A stretch of DNA of 64,000 bases from positions 1 to 64,000 of the forward strand of contig JAYYYF010000017.1 in NCBI GenBank assembly GCA_036340635.1, read 5' to 3'. Numbering within the stretch: the first letter of the stretch is position 1; every line of letters starts with the position of its first letter. The position numbers and the translations under genes were made by a program. This stretch comes from GCA-002728855 sp036340635. Its GTDB lineage: Bacteria > Bacteroidota > Bacteroidia > Flavobacteriales > Flavobacteriaceae. The notes under the pieces were generated by a model. The model was given only the letters and a program-made list of their open reading frames with translations. It was not told the DNA's origin and did no database searches. This document shows, one piece after another, positions 8,314 through 17,482 of this stretch.

Positions 8314-9789
8314 ATGAGTAATTATTTTAACAAGTTGTCACTTACTGGAAAACTCGGACAATTAGGTAAATGTAGGTTGATGAACTCTTCAGAATTTGAT
8401 GATGGTATAAAAGTTCTTGAAGGAAAAAAAATAGTGATTATTGGGTGTGGTGCTCAGGGGTTAAATCAAGGTTTGAATATGCGTGATTCAGGATTAAACA
8501 TTTCTTATGCCCTTCGAAGTGGTGCAATTAAAGAAAAACGTGATTCTTATAAAAATGCCACAGAAAATAATTTTGATGTTGATACATATGATAATTTAGT
8601 CCCTTCTGCAGATCTTGTTGTCAACCTTACACCTGACAAAAATCATACTTCAGTGATTGAAGCTGTAATGCCATTGATGAAAAAAGGCTCTACTTTATCT
8701 TATTCCCATGGTTTCAATATAGTAGAAGAAGGTATTGAAATTCGTAGTGATATCACTGTTATTATGGTCGCGCCTAAATGTCCAGGAACTGAAGTTCGTC
8801 AAGAATATTTGAGAAACTTTGGAGTTCCAACTCTTATTGCTGTTCATCCTGAAAATGACCCTAATGGATCTGGTTTGGATCAAGCAAAAGCATATGCATT
8901 TGCTACTGGAGGTCATAGAGCGGGGGTTTTAGAATCTTCTTTTGTTGCTGAAGTTAAATCTGATTTAATGGGTGAACAAACAATTCTTTGTGGAATATTA
9001 CAAACAGGTTCAATTTTATGTTTTGACAAAATGGTTGAAAATGGTTTAAATAAAGGATATGCTTCTAAACTTGTACAATACGGATGGGAAACTATAACTG
9101 AGGCACTAAAACATGGTGGAATAACCAATATGATGGACAGGTTATCAAACACTGCAAAAATTAAGGCTTTTGAACTTTCAGAAGAATTGAAGAAAATCTT
9201 AACTCCCCTTTTTCAAAAGCATATGGATGATATAATGTCAGGAAGTTTTTCACAAACAATGATGAAAGATTGGAAAAATGATGACAAAAAATTGTTGGAA
9301 TGGAGGTCACAAACTTCAGATACTTATTTTGAAAAAACAAAAATCACATCTGAGGAGATAAAAGAGCAAGAGTTTTTTGACAATGGTATTTTAATGGTTT
9401 CATTTGTTAGGGCAGGTGTTGAACTTGCATTTGAAACAATGGTTTCATCAGGAATCAAGGAAGAATCGGCCTATTATGAATCATTACATGAGGCGCCATT
9501 GATTGCAAATTTAATTGCAAGAAAAAAATTGTACGAAATGAATAGGATTATTTCTGATACTGCTGAATATGGTTGTTATTTGTTTGATCATGCGGCAAAA
9601 CCATTATTGTCTAACTTTATAAAAAGAATAGATAAAAGTGTAATTGGCGATGGTTCTAAATTTTTAACAGAGACAGGGGTTGATAATAAAAAGTTGATTG
9701 ATATTAACGAGATTATTCGTTTTCATCCTATTGAGATGATTGGATATGAATTGAGGGAATCAATGACTACAATGAAGAAGATCATATAA
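8314..9789 (+). CDS. ilvC: Ketol-acid reductoisomerase, long (class II) form
   Basis: NADPH-dependent isomeroreductase converting acetolactate and acetohydroxybutyrate to the dihydroxy acids used by IlvD. The 491-residue length identifies the class II form with a duplicated helical C-terminal domain, as in E. coli. The Rossmann motif is IIGCGAQGLNQG (42-53), and the ALRSGAIKEKRDS segment contains the basic and serine residues that bind the NADPH 2'-phosphate. MVAPKCPGTEVRQEY and the metal-binding DLMGEQTILCG are present. It is the last recognised gene of the ilv operon; no ilvA follows. Confidence 0.97.
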   Translation: MSNYFNKLSLTGKLGQLGKCRLMNSSEFDDGIKVLEGKKIVIIGCGAQGLNQGLNMRDSGLNISYALRSGAIKEKRDSYKNATENNFDVDTYDNLVPSADLVVNLTPDKNHTSVIEAVMPLMKKGSTLSYSHGFNIVEEGIEIRSDITVIMVAPKCPGTEVRQEYLRNFGVPTLIAVHPENDPNGSGLDQAKAYAFATGGHRAGVLESSFVAEVKSDLMGEQTILCGILQTGSILCFDKMVENGLNKGYASKLVQYGWETITEALKHGGITNMMDRLSNTAKIKAFELSEELKKILTPLFQKHMDDIMSGSFSQTMMKDWKNDDKKLLEWRSQTSDTYFEKTKITSEEIKEQEFFDNGILMVSFVRAGVELAFETMVSSGIKEESAYYESLHEAPLIANLIARKKLYEMNRIISDTAEYGCYLFDHAAKPLLSNFIKRIDKSVIGDGSKFLTETGVDNKKLIDINEIIRFHPIEMIGYELRESMTTMKKII

Positions 9790-9805
9790 AAATGGTTATA
9801 TTTTC

Positions 9806-9928
9806 ATGTGGGAATCACTTAAAAAAGCTGGTATTATTACCTCTATTTTCGCCATTATCTTTTTCATTATTAAAATCATTTTCAAGAATGGTTATATAAT
9901 GAGAGTTATTTATAGGTGGTTTGAATAA
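9806..9928 (+). CDS. Possible 40-residue membrane peptide downstream of ilvC
   Basis: An ATG-initiated reading frame of 40 codons, 16 bases after ilvC, encoding MWESLKKAG, then a hydrophobic segment (residues 10-26, rich in Ile and Phe) and a basic tail ending YRWFE. The layout, short N-terminus plus one membrane helix plus positive tail, is reasonable for a small membrane protein. I do not recognise it and see no promoter of its own. It occupies part of the gap between the convergent ilv and leu operons; the rest of the gap (9929-9983) shows no convincing terminator. Confidence 0.3.
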   Translation: MWESLKKAGIITSIFAIIFFIIKIIFKNGYIMRVIYRWFE

Positions 9929-9983
9929 CTTAATGAAAAATTATATGAATCTCCACAATTTGAAGTAATCTCTGGACATAAAA

Positions 9984-11060
9984 TTAAATTTCATTAAACA
10001 GGATTTCATTAACTAAGAAATCTCCGACTTCAGAAGTACTATACTTTTTCCCTTTTTTATCTGAAAGATCTTCAGTGAAGATTTCGTTTTTTAAAGATTT
10101 ATCAACTGCTATTCTTATTAGGTCTGACTCTTTTTTCAAGTCAAAAGTTATTTCAAACATCATTGCAGCAGAAAGAATTGTAGCTAATGGATTGGCTATA
10201 TTTTTTCCTGCTGCTTGAGGAAAGGAACCGTGTATAGGTTCAAATAGACTATTTTTACTACCCAAAGAGGCAGATGGCATAAGACCCATTGAACCTGTTA
10301 TAACAGAAGCCTCGTCTGTCAAAATATCTCCAAAAAGATTTTCAGTTACCAATACATCATAATTTTTTGGCCATTGAATAAGACGCATAGCTACAGCATC
10401 TACAAATTCGTAAGAGACGGAAACATTTGGGTAATCTTTTTCCATAGATTGAACTGTTTCTCTCCATAACCTAGAGCTTTCCAAAACATTTGCTTTGTCA
10501 ACACAGCATAGCTTTCTTGATCTTTTTCTAGCCAATTCAAAACCCATTTTTGCTAGTCTAACTATTTCTTCCCTGTTATATATGCAAGTATCATAAGCTG
10601 TATTCCCCTTATTTAAACGACCTCTTTTGCCAAAATAAATTCCCCCAGTTAATTCTCTTACAAATACAAGATCTGTTCCTTCAATTATGTCTCTTTTTAA
10701 AGGTGATTTATTAACAAGTGATGGAAAGGTAAAGGTAGGTCTAACATTAGCATATAGGCCTAATTTTTTTCTCATCTCTAAAAGACCTTGTTCAGGTCTT
10801 ATCTTCAGTGAAGGATCATTATCAAACTTTGGATCTCCAATAGCTCCAAAAAGAATGGCGTCCGAACTTTCACAAATTTTATGAGTTTCTGGAGGATATG
10901 GGTCCTGTTTTTTTTCAATTGCAGATGCTCCTACTAATCCGTAATTCCAATTAATTGTGTGACCGAATTTTTTTGCAATTGCATCACAGACTCTTACACT
11001 TTGTTCAATGACTTCAGGACCTATTCCATCTCCTGGAAGGACAGCTATATTTAATCTCAT
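9984..11060 (-). CDS. leuB: 3-isopropylmalate dehydrogenase
   Basis: NAD-dependent oxidative decarboxylation of 3-isopropylmalate to 2-oxoisocaproate in leucine synthesis. The 358-residue protein carries PGDGIGPEV near the N-terminus (8-16), FVRELTGGIYFG and the metal-binding segment NLFGDILTDEASVITGSMGL with the paired aspartates. It is the last gene of the minus-strand leu operon; its start codon shares one base with the stop of the preceding synthase gene. If the second Claisen synthase makes citramalate, this enzyme would also act on 3-methylmalate for isoleucine; that is inference. Confidence 0.96.
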   Translation of the reverse strand: MRLNIAVLPGDGIGPEVIEQSVRVCDAIAKKFGHTINWNYGLVGASAIEKKQDPYPPETHKICESSDAILFGAIGDPKFDNDPSLKIRPEQGLLEMRKKLGLYANVRPTFTFPSLVNKSPLKRDIIEGTDLVFVRELTGGIYFGKRGRLNKGNTAYDTCIYNREEIVRLAKMGFELARKRSRKLCCVDKANVLESSRLWRETVQSMEKDYPNVSVSYEFVDAVAMRLIQWPKNYDVLVTENLFGDILTDEASVITGSMGLMPSASLGSKNSLFEPIHGSFPQAAGKNIANPLATILSAAMMFEITFDLKKESDLIRIAVDKSLKNEIFTEDLSDKKGKKYSTSEVGDFLVNEILFNEI

Positions 11061-12589
11061 TACTTGTCTTTTTCAATAATATTAAGCATTTTTTCAGTTG
11101 CTTGAATTGCAGAAACAGTCTGATCTGAATCTAATCCTCGTGTCGAAAATTCTCTATTACCATCCTTCCATGTAATAGTAGTCTCACAAAGAGCATCTGA
11201 ATCACTTCCCGGAGGAATCCTAGTAGCATAGTCTATTAGTTTGGGTAATTTTCTTTTTTGTCTTTTATAAATTTTATTTAAAGCCTTCCAAAAGGCATCA
11301 TATTGACCTTCTCCAGAGGAGCTCGCTTCAAATACTTCCCCGTAAAGCTCTAGAGCAATACTGGTAGAAGCCTGAAGACCTTTTGCATGTGTTAATGCGT
11401 ATGATTTTATAGTCACATTTTTTTGAACATCACTACTACCTAAAACATCTGATATGATGAAAGGTAAATCAGAATTTGTTACATGTTCTTTTTTATCCCC
11501 TAATTCAATAATTCTTTGGGTTACTTTTTTTAATTCAATTTCATTTAATTTTAGACCGAGTTCTTGAAGATTCTTTTTAATGTTAGCCTTGCCCGAAGTT
11601 TTACCTAGCGCATATTTACGTTTTCTCCCAAATCTTTCAGGTAATAAATCATTAAAATACAAGTTTTTTTTATGATCACCATCAGCATGTATTCCTGCTG
11701 TTTGTGTAAAAACATTTTCTCCTACAATTGGTTTATTTACAGGAATACGAAAACCTGTAAAGGCGGCTACAAGTTGACTAACTTTATATAATTCTTTTTC
11801 TTTGATGTTAATATTTACATTAGGCATAAAATCATTGATAACTGCAACAACACTTGCTAGCGGAACATTTCCTGCTCTTTCACCCATTCCATTTATGGTC
11901 AGATGTAAACCATTAACGCCAGCTTTTGATGCAGCTAATGCATTAGATACTGAAAGATCATAATCATTGTGCCCATGAAAATCCAGAGGCATTTTTGGAT
12001 ATCTTTCAACAAGTTCAGAAAGGTAGTCATGAGTTTCATTTGGCTCTAAAATCCCAAGGGTGTCAGGAAGCAAAATTCTTTTAATTGGTTGGCTATAAAG
12101 AAAATCCATATAATCTATGACGTATTGGCGAGAATTTCTCATGCCATTACTCCAATCTTCTAAATAAACATTTGTAATAATTTCATGTTTTGAAGCTAAA
12201 CCAATTTCATTTTTTACCAAATTAAAATGTTCTTTAGGTGTTTGTTTTAATTGGTACTTTAAATGATTTAAAGAACCTTTAGTTAACAAATTTTGTACCC
12301 CAGCACCTGTTTTTAAGAGCCATTTTATAGATATTCCATTGTCAACAAATGTTAAAATTTCAATTCTGTCAATAAAATTATTTTCCTTAGCCCAATTTGT
12401 TATATCTACAACAGCTTGATATTCTCCTTTTGAAACTCTTGCTGATGCAACTTCAATTCTATCAACATTTAATTCAGTTAAAAGTAATTTTGCAAGAGTT
12501 AACTTTTCTGATGCAGAGAATGACATCCCAGATGTTTGTTCACCGTCTCTTAGTGTAGTATCCATGATTTCTAATGTTCTCTGCTTCAT
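11060..12589 (-). CDS. Second 2-isopropylmalate/citramalate synthase-type enzyme with regulatory domain
   Basis: A 509-residue HMGL-like Claisen condensing enzyme. The TIM barrel begins MDTTLRDGEQTSG (residues 9-21), with metal-binding HGHND and the NGMGERAGN loop. The last 120 or so residues form a LeuA-type dimer regulatory domain, so it could be feedback inhibited. It differs from the neighbouring 382-residue LeuA in sequence and in having this domain. Candidates are a second isopropylmalate synthase or a citramalate synthase (CimA) making the isoleucine precursor from pyruvate plus acetyl-CoA. The latter is favoured because LeuBCD can process citramalate and no ilvA is in the cluster, but substrate cannot be read with certainty. 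Confidence 0.8.
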   Translation of the reverse strand: MKQRTLEIMDTTLRDGEQTSGMSFSASEKLTLAKLLLTELNVDRIEVASARVSKGEYQAVVDITNWAKENNFIDRIEILTFVDNGISIKWLLKTGAGVQNLLTKGSLNHLKYQLKQTPKEHFNLVKNEIGLASKHEIITNVYLEDWSNGMRNSRQYVIDYMDFLYSQPIKRILLPDTLGILEPNETHDYLSELVERYPKMPLDFHGHNDYDLSVSNALAASKAGVNGLHLTINGMGERAGNVPLASVVAVINDFMPNVNINIKEKELYKVSQLVAAFTGFRIPVNKPIVGENVFTQTAGIHADGDHKKNLYFNDLLPERFGRKRKYALGKTSGKANIKKNLQELGLKLNEIELKKVTQRIIELGDKKEHVTNSDLPFIISDVLGSSDVQKNVTIKSYALTHAKGLQASTSIALELYGEVFEASSSGEGQYDAFWKALNKIYKRQKRKLPKLIDYATRIPPGSDSDALCETTITWKDGNREFSTRGLDSDQTVSAIQATEKMLNIIEKDK

Positions 12590-12602
12590 TGTTGGTAAAA
12601 AA

Positions 12603-13199
12603 TTAAAAAGTTCTTTTATTAGAGAAATTTTGGATCTGATCTTTAATATTAACTAAGTAATCAATGTCATCATACCCATTTGTCATGTTGTTTTTTTTAT
12701 ATGGTGTTATTGAAAATCTTTCAAAATTTTTAATACCCTGAATCGAGACAAATTCTTCAAGAAGGTTAATTCTTATCATTGTTGTTGGGTTTTTATATAC
12801 TTCTTCAAAAATATGACTTAAGAATTTGTCAGACACTTGGACTGGTAAAACCCCAATATTTAGGCAATTGTTTTTAAATATATCCGCAAAAAAGCTTGAA
12901 ATAACACACCTAAAACCATAATCATAAATAGCCCAAACCGCATGTTCCCTAGAAGAACCTGAACCAAAATTTTTTCCGCCAATTAAAATTTTTCCAGAGA
13001 AATTTTTATTATTTAGAATGAAATCCTCTTTTGGACTTCCATCCTGATTAAATCTCCAATCTCGAAACAAATTTTCCCCAAAACCTACTCTTTCAGTTGC
13101 TTTTAAAAATCTAGCAGGTATTATTTGATCTGTATCTACATTTTCCATCGGCAGAGGAACTGCAGTACTTTCAAGGATTTTAAACGGATCATATGCCAT
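12603..13199 (-). CDS. leuD: 3-isopropylmalate dehydratase small subunit
   Basis: Swivelling-domain subunit of isopropylmalate isomerase; pairs with LeuC. The family motifs are NVDTDQIIPARFLK near residue 20 and GGKNFGSGSSREHAVWAI in the middle. An in-frame ATG at 13235 exists, but it would overlap leuC by 32 bp and add residues not seen in the family; the ATG at 13199 gives MAYDPFKIL, the normal N-terminus, 198 residues and a 4-bp gap to leuC. I therefore chose the later start. 13 bp separate it from the following synthase gene. Confidence 0.94.
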   Translation of the reverse strand: MAYDPFKILESTAVPLPMENVDTDQIIPARFLKATERVGFGENLFRDWRFNQDGSPKEDFILNNKNFSGKILIGGKNFGSGSSREHAVWAIYDYGFRCVISSFFADIFKNNCLNIGVLPVQVSDKFLSHIFEEVYKNPTTMIRINLLEEFVSIQGIKNFERFSITPYKKNNMTNGYDDIDYLVNIKDQIQNFSNKRTF

Positions 13200-13203
13200 T
13201 TTA

Positions 13204-14598
13204 CTATAAATAAGTTCTTGGATCTGTAATTTCACCTGTCAATGCTGCTGCTGCTGCAACTAAAGGACTTGCTAAAATTGTCCTTGCGCCAGGACCTTGT
13301 CTGCCCTCAAAATTTCTGTTAGATGTGCTAACAACATATTTTCCTTTTGGAATTTTGTCGTCATTCATTGCAAGACAGGCTGAGCATCCAGGTTCTCTAA
13401 GCTCAAATCCAGAATTTTCAAGAACATCTAATATTCCTTCTTCTTTTATTGCGTTCATTACCTTGTGAGATCCTGGGACAAGCCATGCAGTAACCTTATT
13501 TGATTTTTTTCTTCCCTCAACAATTGATGAAAAAGCCCTAAAATCTTCAATACGACCATTTGTACAACTTCCTAGAAAAACATAATCTATTTTTTTACCC
13601 AACATAGACTCTCCTTCTTTATATCCCATGTAATCTAAAGATTTTTTATAAGAAATATTTTCAGCTTTTGTAAGATCTTTGGATGGAATTCTCTCTGAAA
13701 TGCTTAGTCCCATACCTGGATTTGTTCCATAAGTAATCATTGGTTCAATTTCATGACTGTTAAAAGTAAATTCTTTATCAAATTCAGCTTCTTCATCACT
13801 ATAGAGTGTTTTCCAAAACTTCATTGCTTTATCCCAATCATTTCCTTTTGGAGAAAATTTAAGCCCTTTAATGTATTGGAAAGTTTTTTTATCAGGGGCA
13901 ATCATACCTCCTCTTGCTCCCATTTCAATACTAAGATTGCAAACGGTCATCCTACCTTCCATACTAAGATTAGAGAATGCAGATCCAAAATATTCAACAA
14001 AATAACCGGTTGCGCCAGAAGTTGATATTTTAGATATTATAAATAGTGCAATATCTTTTGGTGTAACACCTTTGTTTAGTTCACCGTTTATATTGATTCT
14101 CATTCTTTTTGGTTTTACTTGCATTATGCATTGAGTTGCCAAAACCATTTCTACTTCTGAAGTTCCTATGCCAAATGCAATAGCCCCAAACGCTCCGTGT
14201 GTAGAGGTATGAGAGTCGCCACAAACAATAGTTGCTCCAGGAAGAGTTATCCCTTGTTCAGGGCCAATAACATGAACTATTCCATTATTTTTATGTCCTA
14301 AACCCCAATATGATATACCATGTTCCTCTGCATTTCTTTCTAAAGTTTTAAGTTGTTTTGCAGATAAAGGATCCTTCACGGGCATGTGTTGGTTCTTTGT
14401 TGGTGTGTTATGATCAGCAGTAGCAAAAGTTTTTTCAGGAGACATTACTTTCAACCCCCTTTTTTTTAAGCTGATAAAAGCAACTGGACTAGTTACTTCA
14501 TGTACCATATGTCTATCAATGAACAAAATATCTGGACCTTCATTTATACTTTGTATGATATGCGAATCCCATACTTTATCAAAAAGTGTTTTACCCAT
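13204..14598 (-). CDS. leuC: 3-isopropylmalate dehydratase large subunit
   Basis: Aconitase-family catalytic subunit isomerising 2- to 3-isopropylmalate. The 464-residue protein has the three cluster ligands of a [4Fe-4S] centre: Cys345 in FLGSCTNGR and Cys405/Cys408 in PGCSACLAMN. Early signatures DRHMVHEVTSP (28-38) and VCGDSHTSTHGAFG (125-138) are also present. It sits between leuA (11-bp gap) and leuD (4-bp gap). The same complex would hydrate citraconate if a citramalate pathway operates. Confidence 0.96.
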   Translation of the reverse strand: MGKTLFDKVWDSHIIQSINEGPDILFIDRHMVHEVTSPVAFISLKKRGLKVMSPEKTFATADHNTPTKNQHMPVKDPLSAKQLKTLERNAEEHGISYWGLGHKNNGIVHVIGPEQGITLPGATIVCGDSHTSTHGAFGAIAFGIGTSEVEMVLATQCIMQVKPKRMRININGELNKGVTPKDIALFIISKISTSGATGYFVEYFGSAFSNLSMEGRMTVCNLSIEMGARGGMIAPDKKTFQYIKGLKFSPKGNDWDKAMKFWKTLYSDEEAEFDKEFTFNSHEIEPMITYGTNPGMGLSISERIPSKDLTKAENISYKKSLDYMGYKEGESMLGKKIDYVFLGSCTNGRIEDFRAFSSIVEGRKKSNKVTAWLVPGSHKVMNAIKEEGILDVLENSGFELREPGCSACLAMNDDKIPKGKYVVSTSNRNFEGRQGPGARTILASPLVAAAAALTGEITDPRTYL

Positions 14599-14609
14599 AA
14601 TTGATTAGG

Positions 14610-15758
14610 TTATAATTTACAAGATTCTATAATTTTTGGTAGCTCATCATCACTAACTTCCTTTTGTTTGTCAGCAATTTTTAAAAATCTTTCATATACT
14701 TTGTCAAGTTGCAACTTATCTAAATCAAAACCTATATTTCTTGCTCTGTATGCCAAAGCAGCTCTACCACTTCTTGCAGTTAAAACAATTGATGATTCAT
14801 TAACCCCGACATCATTTGGATCAATTATTTCATAAGTTTCTCTTTTTTTTATTACTCCGTCTTGATGAATACCAGAACTGTGGGCAAAAGCATTTGCACC
14901 TACAATGGCTTTATTTGGCTGTACAGGGACTCCCATTTTTGAGGATACTAATCTGCTTGTTTCATAGAGAAGTTTTGAATTAATATTGGTTATAAGGCTT
15001 AAGTGTTTGTGTTGACGCATAACCATAACCACTTCTTCAAGAGAAGTATTTCCAGCACGTTCACCAACTCCATTTATTGTGCATTCAATTTGACGAGCTC
15101 CATTTATCACACCACTTATCGAGTTAGCTGTCGCTAAACCCAGATCATTGTGGCAATGACACGATATTGTTGCTTTTTCAATATTTTTTACATTTTCTTT
15201 CAAGTATTTGATTTTCTTACCATATTCTTCTGGCAGGCAGTACCCTGTAGTGTCTGGAATGTTTAAAACGGTCGCACCTGCTTTAATGACTTCTTCACAA
15301 ATTTTAGCTAGATAATCATTATCTGTTCGACCTGCATCTTCAGCATAAAACTCAACATCATCAACGTGAGATTTAGCAAATCTGACTGCAAAAATAGCTC
15401 GTTCTAATATTTCATTTCTATTTGAATTGAATTTGTACTTTATGTGTGATTCGGATGTTCCTATACCAGTATGAATTCTTGGTTTTTTTGCATTTTTAAG
15501 CGCCTGTGCGGCTACTTCAATATCTTTTTTTACGGCTCTTGTCAAACCACAAACAGTTGCATTTTTAACTAGTTTTGAAATTTCAACTACAGAATCAAAG
15601 TCTCCAGGACTGGATATAGGAAACCCGGCTTCAATTATATCTACACCCATAACATCTAATTTTTCTGCAATAATTAATTTGCTATTGGTGTCTAGTTTAC
15701 AACCGGGAACTTGTTCTCCATCCCTTAAAGTAGTATCAAAAATCTTAACATGATCCAT
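14610..15758 (-). CDS. leuA: 2-isopropylmalate synthase, short form lacking the C-terminal regulatory domain
   Basis: Condenses 2-oxoisovalerate with acetyl-CoA, the committed step of leucine synthesis. The barrel has FDTTLRDGEQVPGCKLD (7-23), EAGFPISSPGD, the metal-binding CHCHNDLGLAT and NGVGERAGN. It ends at 382 residues, so the roughly 120-residue LeuA dimer domain that mediates leucine feedback is absent; shortened forms of this kind are common in Bacteroidota. It is first in the leu operon. Two synthases in one operon, one with and one without the regulatory domain, imply different substrates or control. Confidence 0.93.
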   Translation of the reverse strand: MDHVKIFDTTLRDGEQVPGCKLDTNSKLIIAEKLDVMGVDIIEAGFPISSPGDFDSVVEISKLVKNATVCGLTRAVKKDIEVAAQALKNAKKPRIHTGIGTSESHIKYKFNSNRNEILERAIFAVRFAKSHVDDVEFYAEDAGRTDNDYLAKICEEVIKAGATVLNIPDTTGYCLPEEYGKKIKYLKENVKNIEKATISCHCHNDLGLATANSISGVINGARQIECTINGVGERAGNTSLEEVVMVMRQHKHLSLITNINSKLLYETSRLVSSKMGVPVQPNKAIVGANAFAHSSGIHQDGVIKKRETYEIIDPNDVGVNESSIVLTARSGRAALAYRARNIGFDLDKLQLDKVYERFLKIADKQKEVSDDELPKIIESCKL

Positions 15759-15802
15759 AAAAAGAGCTCAATATATATATCTTATTTACACAATATTAGC
15801 AT

Positions 15803-15810
15803 CAAATTTA
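15803..15810 (-). promoter_or_regulatory. -7 box for the leuA-leuC-leuD operon
   Basis: On the minus strand TAAATTTG matches the TAnnTTTG consensus 44 bases before the leuA start. A clear -33 TTG at the usual spacing was not found, so this is a partial promoter match. It lies in the divergent region shared with the gene at 15911. Confidence 0.4.
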
Positions 15811-15825
15811 AAATTAATCTGAGGA

Positions 15826-15859
15826 TTTGATAATTTTATTACAATATTCTATACTTTTG
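15826..15859 (+). promoter_or_regulatory. Promoter for the unrecognised gene at 15911
   Basis: TTTG at 15826-15829, 22 bases, then TACTTTTG at 15852-15859 (perfect TAnnTTTG). Same element spacing as the ilvD promoter. The leader would be about 45 bases. Confidence 0.45.
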
Positions 15860-15910
15860 TTTTGTATTTAAGTAGTTAGTTAACAGTATTTTAAATCTAA
15901 TTTTTCTACA

Positions 15911-17482
15911 ATGATTAGTGATCAAAAAGATAACTTGTTTCAATTGATAAAGTCACTTACAAAGTCTGAAAAACGCCAGTTTAAACTTTATGTTGGGCGA
16001 ATGGGTTCCAACAATGATTCCAAGTTTTTAAGTTTATTTAATTTACTTGACAAGTCTTCTAAGTATAGTGAAAAATTAATTTTAGAAAAAGGTGTGGTAA
16101 CAAAGCAGCAGCTTTCTAATTTGAAAGCCCATTTATATAAGCAAATTTTAATAAGCTTAAGACTTAACCCAATTCATCAGAATGTAAGAATCCAAATAAG
16201 AGAACAATTAGATTTTGCAACAATATTGTACCAAAAAGGCCTCTATAAGTTAAGTTTAAAGGTGCTTGACAAAATCAAGACTGTTGCTTTTAAGAATGAG
16301 GAGAAATATTTAGCCTATGAAATTGTAGAGCTAGAAAAAGTTATAGAGTCTCAATATATTACTAGGAGTTTATCTAATCGTTCACAAATATTGATTAAAG
16401 AAGCAGATCAATTACAATATCAAAATGACCTTACAAGTAAACTATCAAATCTTTCGCTGCTTTTGTATGAGAAATTAATAAAAACTGGTTATGCGAAAAG
16501 TGATGAAGAGTTTCGTGAAACGACAAAGTTCTTTTATAAGAAAATTCCTGTAGTTGAAATTGAAAATTTAGGATTCCGAGAAAAACTATGGTATTACAAA
16601 GTTCATGTTTGGTACAGCTTTTTAGTTCAAGATTTTTTGGGATGTTTTAAATATGCTTCAAAATGGGTAGGCATGTTTCAAGAATCTCCACATATGATTA
16701 AAATACATCCGGTTTTTTATTTAAAGGCAAATAATTATTTAATGGAATCTCTTGCTTTGATAAAGTATCCCGAGAAGTTTAAAAAGACTCTTAATTTAAT
16801 GCTCAAGAATATTAATAACTCAAAGCTTATAAAGAATCATAACATATCTTCTCTGGGCTTCTTAGTTCATTACAATAATCTTTTAAACCTTTATTTTATG
16901 CAAGGGAATTTTGAAGATGCTAAGATTTTTGTTCCTGAAATTATTGATGGGATAGATAAATATAAAGATCAAATAGACCAACACCACGTGATGCTATTTT
17001 ACTATAAAATCGCATGCTTGTATTTTAGTTTGTCTGATTATGAAAATTGCATCATTTATTTAAATAAAATCATAAATAACAAGCACTTAAAAATGCGCGA
17101 AGATTTGCTTTGTTTTACTAGAGTTTTAAACTTAGTTGCGCATTATGAAGCTGGATTTGATTATCATCTTGAAAACCACTTAAGAGAAACGTACAAGTTT
17201 TTAATTAAAATGAATGATTTGCACGAGGTTCAAAAAGCTATGATAAGATTTCTTAGATCACTTGGGGATATTTTTCCGCATGAATTAAAAGATTCTTTCA
17301 TAAAACTTCACAAAGAGTTGAAGCAATATGAAGATGATCCATATGAGAGGAGGGCATTTTTATATTTAGACATTTTGTCTTGGCTGGAGAGTAAAATTAA
17401 AAACCGTCCAGTTTGTGAAATAATCAAGGAAAAAGCGAAAATTATGAATCGTAAAGAAAAACGTTCCATAAATGTTTTTTAG
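15911..17482 (+). CDS. Conserved-looking helical protein of unknown function
   Basis: A 523-residue protein I cannot assign. It has no signal peptide or membrane segment, so it should be cytoplasmic. Composition is rich in Leu, Lys and Tyr, and the sequence looks almost entirely alpha-helical with short paired helices, suggesting a TPR-like or other helical repeat scaffold. The N-terminus contains a basic LTKSEKRQFKLYVGRMG segment, which could contact nucleic acid or ribosomes; this is only a guess. It has its own promoter, is divergent from the leu operon, and its 3' end overlaps the convergent pseudouridine synthase gene by 41 bp. Confidence 0.8.
   Translation: MISDQKDNLFQLIKSLTKSEKRQFKLYVGRMGSNNDSKFLSLFNLLDKSSKYSEKLILEKGVVTKQQLSNLKAHLYKQILISLRLNPIHQNVRIQIREQLDFATILYQKGLYKLSLKVLDKIKTVAFKNEEKYLAYEIVELEKVIESQYITRSLSNRSQILIKEADQLQYQNDLTSKLSNLSLLLYEKLIKTGYAKSDEEFRETTKFFYKKIPVVEIENLGFREKLWYYKVHVWYSFLVQDFLGCFKYASKWVGMFQESPHMIKIHPVFYLKANNYLMESLALIKYPEKFKKTLNLMLKNINNSKLIKNHNISSLGFLVHYNNLLNLYFMQGNFEDAKIFVPEIIDGIDKYKDQIDQHHVMLFYYKIACLYFSLSDYENCIIYLNKIINNKHLKMREDLLCFTRVLNLVAHYEAGFDYHLENHLRETYKFLIKMNDLHEVQKAMIRFLRSLGDIFPHELKDSFIKLHKELKQYEDDPYERRAFLYLDILSWLESKIKNRPVCEIIKEKAKIMNRKEKRSINVF

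Noticed and set aside
13200..13235. Upstream ATG for leuD (13235)
   Set aside because: It would overlap leuC by 32 bp and adds a non-family N-terminus; the ATG at 13199 gives the conserved start and a 4-bp gap.
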